From Siniperca chuatsi (Eukaryota > Chordata > Actinopteri > Centrarchiformes > Sinipercidae), in NCBI RefSeq assembly GCF_020085105.1, contig NC_058046.1:16144675-16208674 (forward strand): a DNA stretch of 64,000 nucleotides, written 5' to 3'. This document shows, in pieces, positions 37,112-48,309 of this stretch. The position numbers and the translations under genes were made by a program. The stretch's first letter is position 1, and every line of letters starts with the position of its first letter. The notes under the pieces were generated by a model that ran no database searches, had not been told where the DNA came from, and saw only the letters and a list, made by a program, of their open reading frames with translations.

Positions 37112-37622
37112 TTAAAGGTGCAGTCAGCAATTCTAATCCAATACACTTTTTGTCAAAATCAGCGAATATCTCCTCCTGTGTGCTGAAAAAAAATAGATCT
37201 CACATTCTTTCCCTTGGAATTACATGCCTTCACCTGTGTAACGTTAAGGCTAAGTTACTCCTCGGCTTAGACTTTGGCTTAGACAAGTATTTGGCTTCAA
37301 CACCTATTTAAATATTGACAGGCTTATTATCACACTTGCTACAGTACTACAAAAAACATATGTCACCTGTATTTTCATAGCGATAAAAATTGCATCCCCT
37401 TATTGAGGCTAACTTACCCTCGGGCAGCAGATGCTCTGGATTCCGCCATATTTCTCTTTTGGTCAGTTAGCCCAGTTGTTTGTGTTGTTGCCTTGGTAAT
37501 GCACATCCATGAATTTGGGGGGCGGTGCTTCTGAAGGAACACTGAAGGGAGGGGTGTATTTGTTTGGCTGTTTAGTTCAAATATCAACAGTCTTTCTCCA
37601 GAATCGCTGACTTTCCCTTTAA
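37112..37622. repeat. MITE with terminal inverted repeats (copy B)
   Basis: The left terminus TTTAAAGGTGCAGTCAGCAA, continuing to TTCT, is matched in inverted form by AGAATCGCTGACTTTCCCTTTA (split here: AGAATCGCTGAC, TTTCCCTTTA) at 37600-37622. The interior shares AATATCTCCTC and a GCTGAAAAAAAA word with the element at 25179-25650. It encodes nothing. Length is about 510 bp. Confidence 0.75.
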
Positions 37623-39926
37623 AAGGCAAAAATTTTCTGAAGCAATATCTTACATAATACATCGAACCTGATCTAATGCTAGAATTCCATTGGAGCCTCA
37701 GGCAGCATGTTGTACCTAGCAAGGCAGCTCAAGATAGAAAACACATGTCTACCGCCATAAGGTTGGTGAGTGCTGCTTGGATCAACTCTTTAATGGACCA
37801 TACTGGTGGTTTTGCATGTTTTAGTCCATTAACTGCAGATTGTGTACACCTTACATTACTGCTGACAAGCTTCCAAAGCATATCTAGATTTTTTTGAAAG
37901 AATTTCGTTAATTCAGGGAACCATTGGGTCATGTTCATTTCATTCCGATGGTTTTCAGTTTCACTGCATTCACCTTGCAGAAACTTGAAACTTTTATTTC
38001 ATTGCATATTGTGAGGAACTGTTTTGAATACTCTTGCTGCTGATGTGTTCAAAGATACTCCATTGGATGACAAAAATCTGACTTTGATTCTCTGACAGCT
38101 TGCATCATCATGAATGTAATGCTGTTCTGCTGCTGGCTTTCAAATGTTGAAGGAATAAGGAAAGGAATATGCTGATTTGCTTTCTTGCTAAGAGTTTCAC
38201 CTACCAATGCCTCAGCAACAAATAGCTACAGCATGAATCTCCCTATAAAACTATAACTTGTGATTTTTACATTTGTTTGTGTCACAGATTAAACAAACGA
38301 GATACAATGTGTTAAGAGATGTTGGAAGGCACATTTTTTAACTTTGAACAGAGTCAGATGAGCTCTTTCCCCTTGTCTCCAGTCGTAACGCTAAGCTAAA
38401 TGCCTCCTGGCTCCAGCTCCATACTTAGACAAGAGTGTCTTCCTTTAAATGTTACAGCATTCACAAGTTTTGACCATATCAAAATAGTTTTGATTAAAAG
38501 AAATAATAATAAAAAAAGTGACACATTTTTAAATTGTGACCAAATATTTATAAAATATATCATAAATCTACCTCAGGTTTTCAATCAAATTAGTATTTTA
38601 AAGTCCAACTGAAATTGAATTGTCTTGTGGTCTCCTTTGAGGAAAAAATCAGAAACCAAAAGGAAGAAATTTATATTTAATATTTTTTAGTTTCATGATG
38701 GCACCCCCTAGTTTAGCATTAATTCGACAGAATACTGAGATCTCATTTCAATACAGCCAATAAAATCTTGCATAAAACATTGACGTCAAAGTTCAATTAT
38801 AGGCTGAGCTGACGGTCACACTGAGCCAGACAGCAGCCTGCTACACAACAAGAGCCACAGACTTTGAACAACCACATTAGCTTTTCTGTGAAAGCCTCCT
38901 TCTTATCTAACTTATAAACATTTACCGGGGAATAGTGCACTGCTAATATTATTTTTTTCAGGCAAGCTAGCTAATTAGATGCTCAGCTGCAGCACATTAA
39001 ACAGTATGTAAATGTACCTGCAAGTTTCACTTCATACCAGTACCACTAGCTAACATGCTGTCTGCCCAGGCTACAGCACAAGTTTGTGTACTTTGGCTCT
39101 TGTTTGCCATGGTGTAGGCAACCTGCCAGCTGTCAATCATGGACATTCCCCTACAGAAATACAAAAATATTGATTACATGTGTATTTTGCTTGTAATAAT
39201 AACAGTCAAGTATGTTTTTACCTCTGTTTAAGGCGTAGTATTGCACTTCAAGGAGTGGAGAGTCTTTCAATATAATTTACTCCATTTGTCATCTAGATGA
39301 AGTATTGTATAAACCTGTTTTGACAACAGTGTCGTGTGAGCAGGTAATCTCGTCCACACATGCAAGGTGATCTGCAAAGACCTGTTGGAAGAACAGATTT
39401 GCCCTTTGTGTGATACTCTCTGTTCAAACATTAACATTGAGTGGATGTATTAAGCTGGATAAAGAGCAGCATGTCTCCATATTTTGTTGATAAAATGGGC
39501 AGGAGTTTCTATCAAAATGAACGCTTGGCATGGAGGACCATTGCTGATTTCATTTGATTTATGCACTGAAGGACAGTGGCCCAGTTCTGGTCTGTGGATA
39601 CTGAGGTATGCTTGGAAATAAAGTGTAGCCTTGAAATAGCAGTGTAAAATACTGCTGTGCACTGCATAATGATGGAGCAGGTCTGCTTTTGGGAACATAA
39701 AATCATTATTAAAGACCACAGCTGAGTGAATGAAGAGATGTGTGCAGTCTTGTTTCCTACTTAGCTTACATACTTAGCTCCTTCTTAACTTTGGTCACTG
39801 CTGTTACACTCTTAACTGTCAAGAATCACAAAAACATATACAACAGATTCTTGAGTATTTTTTTGAAATTGCTTTCACAAATATTGTAGCTCTTTAGACC
39901 TTGATCTGATCTGGAATTTATATACA
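37623..39926. other. repeat-derived spacer
   Basis: No gene. The part at 38220-38460 is a separate repeat entry. The remainder, including 38690-39130 with a TGACGTCA word near 38784, may also be repeat-derived, but I cannot define the ends. Confidence 0.35.
38220..38460 (+). repeat. widespread fish interspersed repeat fragment
   Basis: The words TTTGTTTGTGTCACAGATTA, GAACAGAGTCAG, TCTCCAGTCGTAACGCTAAG and TCCTGGCTCCAGCTCCATAC occur in this order in a very common perciform-type repeat that I recognise by sequence. Its class is uncertain. The limits are approximate. Confidence 0.55.
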
Positions 39927-40218
39927 CTAGTGCAGTGCCCATTCGTGGCATGGCCGTTTGAAGCGCGTGGTTGCTCGGAAAGCGAGCCTACTCGGAACGG
40001 GCCAATTGCTTGGCCCCTGGAAGTGCTGCTTGTAGCATTGTCGAGAACTTCTCATCCAATTGACTACACACTCGACGCTGCACTCCCTTGGGTCCTCAGC
40101 AATACACCCCCTAAGTGTGAAGTCGATTGGATGAACGGTTGTCGAGATATGCGAAGGACAGTCATACACACATACATACAGACAGACAGACAGAGATTTC
40201 TTCCTTTATAGTTAGATG
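39927..40218 (+). repeat. fish interspersed repeat ending in CTTTATAGTTAGATG
   Basis: The segment from CTAGTGCAGTGCCCATTCGT to the CAGACAGACAGA run and TTCCTTTATAGTTAGATG looks like one element, followed by a second repeat type (GCGCCACCTATTGTCCAAAT, 40230-40249) extending to about 40760. The same terminal sequence recurs at 41567-41606. The family name is not known to me. Confidence 0.5.
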
Positions 40219-41009
40219 ATGATGCTACAGCGCCACCTATTGTCCAAATGGCACCAAATTTGTCATGTTCACTCAGACATCATATTTACACTTGTCCACC
40301 AAATGTGGTTGCAATAGTACACAGTGTCCAGGAGATATGACATTTTTTGTAATATAAGCCCTGCCAACATTTGAGCAAACTTTGAGGGCCAGCTATAGCA
40401 AAACTGTATGGAATATCAAAATTTTGAAAAAGTAACTTCTTCCGGCTTCATCCAGAAATGTTTTGTACCAAATTTGGTGACGATTGCTCCAAATTTGTAG
40501 GAGTAGCAGCGAAAAAACAGATTTGTACAAAATTCAAAATTGAGGAAAACCGATATTGATGCAAATGGGTGTGGCTTATATGGATAATTTCGTCTGGACC
40601 TAGAGAATCCAAGAAAAAGAATTTTGTTTCTGTGACTTAAGGTTCAAAAGTTATAGGCCAAAACGTAAAGTTCGTGGCCAAATTGCACCAAATTCAACAC
40701 AAGGTGTCCTATGTCGACAGTCTGTGTATTTCCGTCAACTCAACTTGCTACCAGCTGCTCTATTTTATTGAGAGAAGATGGTGGGAATGAGAGGTGAACT
40801 GTTTCAAAATGTAAGATTTCTCACTGAAATACGTGCTGGTTGGTGGATGAGATTCACCCGAATTAAACACAGACTCATAACACTGTTAATTCACCATTTG
40901 TCGTGTATGTGTGTGACGGTAGGCCTATTTGAGTTACCCTATTTGCTGCTTCCCATTTGGTGCTGGAGAGATATATGCACAGACGGTAAGAACTTTTTTT
41001 TTGACACAC
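40219..41009. repeat. fish interspersed repeat, interior
   Basis: The run begins GCTACAGCGCCACCTATTGT and continues with ACCAAATTTGGTGACGATTG and similar phrases that typify a dispersed fish repeat. No long ORF is present, and the end is not definable. Confidence 0.4.
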
Positions 41010-41606
41010 TCACTTCTACACTAAATCTTGTCTGCTTCACCCAAAAATCTTAAGGGGCATAAATTCACATAAAAAGACTACTGTGTATCCACAATGCAAA
41101 TTAATTTAGAGAACATAGATAATAAAGCCACAGATGAAAGGGACCTACCAACATGGTAATAGCTGTATTTTCAAACACAATGCATAGGAAACAGCATGAA
41201 TACAGATGCTCCATTGCCAATAAAAGCTCAGACTGAGCAGTAGTAACCTATTTTCCAAACTGCTTAGCCTCCTTGAAAGATCCATCATCACCTCTAGCCT
41301 AAGTACATATGACCTGTAACCACACCTACACACACTGATATAACTAGAGGGCGTGGGGCTTTTTGTGGTATGATCTATAACGTAATTAGAAGAATACGTT
41401 TTACTCTTAATATAAAATGGTCATAACTACAAATGATAAAAAATAGTAATAAAATAAAATATGAAAATGCAATATAAATATAAAAAATCCAGATATCACA
41501 GATCTGGTGGGGCATGTGCCCCAGCTTGAAAGGGCATAATGCCACTGGTCGAGAAAATCGAAAGACAGACATACAGAGATTCCTTCCTTTATAGTTAGAT
41601 GTTGTG
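41010..41606 (+). repeat. interspersed repeat copy, inverted partner of 22600-22800
   Basis: The block 41013-41065 (CTTGTCTGCTTCACCCAAAA) and the AT-rich block 41398-41515 are both present, joined directly, in the copy at 22600-22800. Here about 330 bp separate them. The right end (41567-41606) repeats the GAGATTYCTTCCTTTATAGT terminus seen at 40190-40218. Confidence 0.55.
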
Positions 41607-41945
41607 TTGTGTTATTTTTGACATTTTATCTCCCTGACTTAATGTTCAGTCATAGTTTCCACATTATTCAATTTCTATTTAATTTCTTGTAAATGCATAA
41701 CACTTCTGGATAACAATGTTGTTAAAGTTTCTTTCTCACCCTACCCACTTTGACCCAAAACTACGAACAGTGCAAACTGTTTACAGAGAGGTGTAACTCA
41801 CTGGTATGTACAGTTGAATTGAGTTCTGGTGTAATCTGATTACGATCACTCCCACAAAAAAATGAGAAGTATTTGTGACAAACAAGAATGAACAGTAACT
41901 AGAGTGTAACATGATCCACGTTCATGCAACGATAAAAAATAAAAC

Positions 41946-41951
41946 TTTATT
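41946..41951 (-). other. candidate poly(A) signal of aqp3
   Basis: AATAAA on the minus strand, about 1020 nt after the aqp3 stop. The interval would be the 3' UTR and holds an (AT)n run. Confidence 0.5.
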
Positions 41952-42626
41952 GTATCAGTACAAAGGCATTTCCCATCCACCTACATACAAAATATCAAGG
42001 TGATCACAGTCCAGCTTAACACCTAACCATGGGAGTCATACACAAGGTACAAATATATCAACAGGCATAAATGAACATAACAGTTTTAAGACAGATAGTT
42101 AATATGGTGCTGTACACAGAAGAAGATAATTTTCATTTGTTAACACATCTGATATTTTCAAGCATGAAACACACACTACAATAGCTTCTGATAACATTTA
42201 GTTCATGATGTTTTCTAGCTGGTGATTGTCAGCTTGTTTAAGAATTGCTGGTTTGGACTTTTACAGGGCAAAGAGAGTGTATATAAAAAGACAGCAGCTT
42301 TAATATAGCTGCTCTCAGATGGCAGTGGTAAAGTGAAGAATGTTGTGGGAAGGATGTAGCTTCACCGCCATCTCTCATCTATAAACAACAGAGTTGATGT
42401 TGACATAGTCTATATAGATAGCATCATTTCACTTACTGTACTTAAAATGTACAATATTCTTCTCAAGCACATATTCCCTGACAGATATTTTAACTTTAAG
42501 GTTGAAGTTTGAAATTTTAATTTCCCAATTTCCTGACAATTTTCTTGAATTCATATGTTAACAGTGAAGGGTTCTGGACTGAAAAAATACATAGAAATTG
42601 GTTGGGAAAGACATACATTTGTCTAA

Positions 42627-42648
42627 ATATATATATATATATATATAT
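42627..42648. repeat. (AT)n microsatellite
   Basis: Eleven AT units, probably inside the aqp3 3' UTR. Confidence 0.9.
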
Positions 42649-42970
42649 TGTATATAAGTATGTAAAACTATATAAAAAAGCTATATAAAACTACATTGGT
42701 ATAAAGCATACAATACTGTTCCAACTGGAGCATTATAGACACTAAGATCCAAATGTTCATCTCTTTAAAGAATTAATGTAATTCTGCATTTCTGAAATTG
42801 CATTTCTCTCCTCTATATAATCGTTCCTCTACAATATAATTATAATACAATCATTGTGGGAGATATCCTGTCAGCTGTGAAGATGTGGCTGGAAGGGAAA
42901 ATGCTGGTGTGTGTTGGTATTTACAGAATGTGCATGTGTTAGAGTGTATAGCTGAATGTCTCAAACACAC

Positions 42971-45900
42971 TCAGTGCACTTCTTTGGTAGCCTCTTTGGA
43001 GTTGTCATTGGCAGTGACATTGGTGAGTCGGACATTCTCCTGCGCTCTGCTCTTCTTGTCACGTGCTTCTCCCTCCACATGGAAGCCAACCATCAGTTGG
43101 TAGATTATCACACCGATGATGGTGCCAAGGAATGGGGCAAAAATGGGCACCAGGAACCAGCCATTTCTAACGCTGAGGAGTGATCAAAAAAAAAAAGTTA
43201 ATTATACCAATTTTTTTCTTTGTCCCCAGGGAATGAGGGTAAAGAGATAATGAGCACTGTGAGAGTGTTGCGAAGGAGAGTTCACATAGAGATAAACAAT
43301 GAACGAGGAAAATGCTTAAAATCTGTGCTCTTACGTGAAAACTTCGCTGCCCCACCCTGCCATAGCGGTGAAAAGACGTGGTCCGAGGTCTCTGGCAGGA
43401 TTGACAGCATAGCCAGAGTTAAATCCCATAGACAATCCAATGACCAGGACCACAAATCCCACAGTGAAGGCCTCAAGCCCTTGGGGAATGGGGTTGTTGT
43501 ATGGATCCACAATAGCCAGAATACAAACTATCAGCGCTGCTGTGCCAATTAACTATGTTGGAGAGAGGTACATGTAAGAAGAAATTGTGAGTTGGACACC
43601 TGATTTGTATCATCTATATTTGTAAAATTAAAATTTAGTGTATGATAGCTGTTTCTACATTTCAAAAGAGTACCTGATCGAAGAAGCCATTGACAATGGT
43701 GAGATGATTTGCAGGGTAGGTAGCAAAGATGCCAGCTGTGGCATTAGGCCCAGTAACATTGAAACTTCCAGGATGGTCCCACAGGGCATCTAAAGGGATA
43801 CAAACAACAAAATATAGCATAAAGCATTTTTTGTTTAGACTGGTTGTTTAAATGACGCACTTAGACTTTGTTAATCCTAAAACATAAATCTGTTCATATA
43901 CACTTGCAACAACATAATTTCTTTAAATTTGGTTCCACATCTGGACTCATCCCTTACCGTAGTACATGGCAAAAATTATAGCAGAACCAAAAAAAGCACC
44001 GATTGTCTGAAAGAGGAAGTACATGGGGAACTTTCTCCACCGCTCTCTTCCAAGCAGGCACAGGGCAAAGGTCACTGCAGGGTTCAGATGGCCACCTGCA
44101 AATGTACATGGTGACAGTATGTCTACATATTATACACCATGAACATATAATGCAAAAGCATTACCTAAATATAGACAAAATGCTTTAAATATAGACTTCA
44201 GATTTATCAATATAAGGTACAAAGCAGGTTAAAATGTGGTCCTGCAAACTTAACTTGTTGAAAAATGTAATGCTCAGAAAGTATTCATTCCCATGCACCC
44301 ATAATAAAACCAAATGAATCACTGAAAAATCAAATTTGTGTCATATGTCATTTTCAATAAAATACTTTGTGTACCTGATACCTGGCCACAGACCAGGATG
44401 CCCAAGGTGGCAGCAAAGCCAAAGGCAAAGTTGACAGTGAGGAACATTCCATGGGAACCACCGCTCAACACCAGCTGGGCCACGGAACCACAGCCAAACA
44501 TCTGGAGACAGAGTAGAAAAGCAAGTTTACACACACATATACACACGCACCAGCTTATCAGTTGTTTCTGTTGTAGAGACAACAATAATGTGATGTGTGC
44601 TGTGTGTGATATTTATGTGATTTAATATATATATGTATTTTTTATATGGACCTAATTAAATTTAAGCTAATGTAAGTTGCTTGTTCTAGAAAAGAAAAAT
44701 CAAAATGTATATTTTTCACCTGAAGAGGTCCTGAGATGTGCACTCTGCACATTAGAGCTTTAGAATGTAGAACTTTGCCAATGCAAAGTTTTGCACACCA
44801 CTCACCAACCGTATTCAGTTATCTCAGTGTTGTATAAAAAAACATGAATACTGTACATTTAGTGCTTTGTCAGTCAATCAAGGTCAAGCCAAGGGGTGAA
44901 ATGAGGCAATGTGATCAGTATCAGTGAAACCAGTAAAACAAAGACCCATTAAAGGAGCTCTACTCAGAATTAAATGAGCTCTATTGTGTTCATAATGGCA
45001 CACAGGAGTACAGTATATTGTATGTACAAAAGAGAACTGCGTTGACCTTGATTTGGGGAGAACTGTAGCTGCTACTGCCCAGCTGATTTATATGGGAAGG
45101 AAAAAAACAAGTTCATTTTCCATTCTGATTGAGATTGAATGATTGAAAACATGTGTTTATGGGCAACATGACTGATCCTGTCAAAAGAAGATGGATTTAC
45201 AGAGTGACTTGTCTTTAGATGTAGCAGCACTACTGCCAAGCAGGTGCCATACTGTTTATTGTGCATACTGTGTGATTATGTGTTTGTGTGTATGTCCCCG
45301 TGTCCTCTTTGTATGTGCTTGGTAAGAAAGAAATATGTGTGGTCCATGCTTAGGCTGCTGCTCTTTAAGCCCCCTGATGAGGACGCTTTTCAGTCAGACC
45401 ACAGGACTGGATGTTGAGGTTAGCTTGAGGGAACCACACTCAGAGGGACTGGCGCCTGAGGGGAGTTCATCACTGGGCTCAGTCTAAACTCTTTTCCACC
45501 CCTGATGAGGCCAGCCATTACTGGAAAAATACTACATAAATCAGCCCAATGTTAGAATTGTGCTTAGCTGTTTTGTTTTCTGTCTCCTTTATCTTATGCC
45601 ATGATGGGCTCTTGTGATGTGACAGTAAAAAAATCAAAAACTCTCTTTTCACTTCACAGAGTTTTTCTTAATGTCATAGGCATCTGATTGCAATTGATGG
45701 GCCACTGGCTTGTGAGTGCCAACTTCCTTACTTAGATCACATTCCACCAGAAAGGTCTCATTTAAATCCGACACTGAATCTTATTCACCAGTGACTGTGT
45801 TCACTCTGTTGAAGAATTCCAGCACCTTGCTATGTTGCTGTCATAATGTTGTAGTTCGTTAACTGCAGCCCACCACTTCCTCAGCCAACATTCAATTGGC

Positions 45901-48203
45901 TGATTCAGCTGGTCATGCATCCATGCAGCTACTCCTAGCTTTTAACACAGTCAGGGAGCTTATAAAAAAAACAACCCCACAGCAGTCAGCCTACTGAAAC
46001 ACACATTTGGCAATTGTTTAGGAGCTGAAGGCAAAGAATCTGCTGGCCTGGAACCAGTCTCTAAATCACTACCTGTGTGATCTTTTCAAATTCAGGATGA
46101 AGAGCCTCAGAACCCCTCTACGGCTATAGCTCAACGCAGGGAACAGTGGTTTGAAGTGGAAAATGCAGTACACGTTTTGAGAGTGCGGTGAGGGGTTAAC
46201 CAAACAGTTACAGTAGGATGACCAAAGACATTATCTGCCTATAGGTGCCCTTCAGTGTCTTCATTTGTTCAAAGCCCCTTTAGACTCTGTGACTGACCTA
46301 ATACTATACATTCTGTATTAGTGTGAACAACAGAGTGCTGACTGCTGAGACATCCAAATGCACTATATTGACATTATACTATCATATTATACTATATATC
46401 AGCCTGTGGCCAAAAAGTTTATTAATTCATGACACATTTTTTAGATGTATTCAGCATGAACTGAATTCAGAAATATCCTGTTTAATGATCCTAACAAGTT
46501 ACCAGGAGCTAGTGACACAATACCAAGAATACCAAAATCAATACATGCAAAGAGGTACACACACACCCTCACACACGTTATTTATCTCTCCATGTCATGC
46601 CACACTAGCTGACTGCTAATAAGCAGTTTGCTTTGTTTAATTTGTCACTAGTAGAAAAATGTATTGACGGGTTATATCTGGAGAGAAGATGGTAAACAAA
46701 GATAATGTCAGAATGAGAGAGAGACTTCTGTAGTATATGACAGAGGAAGTAAAAGTATGTCAGCCATGTCTGTCATGTGATATCTATTGTTCTGCCACTA
46801 ACCCTCCCAGTGCTGCATGTGTCTACATGTGTCACCTATTAAATGACTGCACCACACCTTTCTGCCCGCCATCAGTAGTCACAGTACATGCTAAATTGTC
46901 TAATAACAATTAATAAAAATTGTGGGTCCTTGGCTCTTATATATAAACACTAATATGTATTTTCTATCACAAATTTGTGTTTATACAATTTACTTGTTAA
47001 GAACATCTTACTAAGCTCATGCAAATTGTTCTGTGAAATATGAATGATGCCCTTGGATTATGTATCAGAATAAAATGTTTTCTTCAGTTAAAGGTAGCAT
47101 GCTTCTACGCCTTCTTACTGGCTTTGTTAATCACTGAGGGATTAATAAAATGAGTCACTAAACTCAGCACAGCCGCACTGTGAATGTTAAACCACTACAG
47201 GAGCATTTAGGTTGCCCACAAAGCAGGTTGTTGTACTAGTATTTAAAGTATTAACTGTAAAACAAATTTTACCCTAATTTTGCAAATTTTCTGCCAAGAC
47301 AGGGGTAAGAAAAAAGGCTTCTTATGGAACAGTAGCCTATTTCAGCTGCAAGGCTGTTTATTTTGTTTGTTTATCAGTGTAGATAACCCAGAGTCTAGAT
47401 CTATTTTACTCAATGAACAAAAGAAGTGTCTGTTTGTCCTGCAGAACAATGTTCTGATTTTCATTTTAACTTGAAACTGTTCATATGACTTAGGCAAAGT
47501 TAGATGACAAGCTACTATTCAGTCAGATTTGTCTATTGGAATGCATCAGTATGAGGTAAAGAAGGCTAACATAAGTAGTTACTAAGTTTTTAAAGTGCAA
47601 TATGTAGTAATTGGATGTCATAAGGTTTTGGCTCTGGGATCCTGGATCCCAGCTCCAAGCAAATATTGTTGTGTAATCCTAAATACAGTTTTGTCCACAG
47701 CGCAGCGCAGTCCTGAACAACCTATTACTTGCCTGTTTTTATCCAGTACAAAGAGTGTCATTTTTCTTGCTTTGAAGTCTACATATGGCTTATAAATTAC
47801 ATGCAGTTTCTGTTGCAATCATTGATCATTTTTCAAACTCCTCAATACAAGAATGATAGAATACAAACCCTGACAGTGATTGATCATACTGCAACATCAA
47901 AAGAAAATAGAAAAATTGAATAGAGGGTACTTAGAGAAAAGAAAACTATTATCAACACATAGGCCTAGTATATTTCAAAGTATGATCGTTGTAACCTTTT
48001 AATTTAAAGCTTTGCAGCTTTTGTTTTTAAACATCTATTTCAACATGAGATGATGCGATGTCCACGCATACACACACTTCTGCACACACACTTACCACAA
48101 GAATGAGCGTGCCAAGACACTCTGCCATGGCCTGACGAAGCAGCAGGTTACGGACCTGGAAGGACCGGGACAGTTTGTCCAAAAACACCTTGTGTCTTCC
48201 CAT
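42971..48203 (-). CDS. aqp3: aquaporin-3 (water and glycerol channel)
   Basis: Six coding exons on the minus strand, in transcript order: 48203-48096, 44501-44375, 44095-43958, 43789-43674, 43552-43335 and 43172-42971. Total 909 nt, 302 aa, in frame throughout. The start MGRHKVF and then [20 protein letters not shown] match the AQP3 N terminus. Both pore motifs are intact: HLNPAV (NPA at residues 83-85) and [15 protein letters not shown] (NPA at 214-216). The aspartate after NPAR is the aquaglyceroporin hallmark, and human AQP3 is also about 290 aa. Two N-x-T sites (NVT, NAT) sit in the extracellular loop before TM5. The gene has a long first intron (48095-44502). AQP3 works in basolateral membranes of epithelia. 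A TATA-like box is present about 100 nt upstream of the ATG. Fish often have two aqp3 genes; which one this is cannot be told here. Confidence 0.96.
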
Positions 48204-48300
48204 GTTTTCTTGCTAGAGGCTGATGAGACTATTAGAAGACAGGCACAGTAGGTAGATAGGTTTTCCCGAGTGGCTGTGAAGCTGGGAGGACTGGGCTCCT

Positions 48301-48306
48301 CTTATA
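48301..48306 (-). promoter_or_regulatory. aqp3: TATA box of aqp3
   Basis: TATAAG on the minus strand (context CTCTATAAGAGG), about 98 nt before the ATG. This is a suitable distance for a short 5' UTR. Confidence 0.55.
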
Positions 48307-48309
48307 GAG

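Noticed and set aside
40640-40670. GGTTCAAAAGTT considered as a tRNA B box
   Set aside because: No matching A box or cloverleaf; it belongs to repeat DNA.
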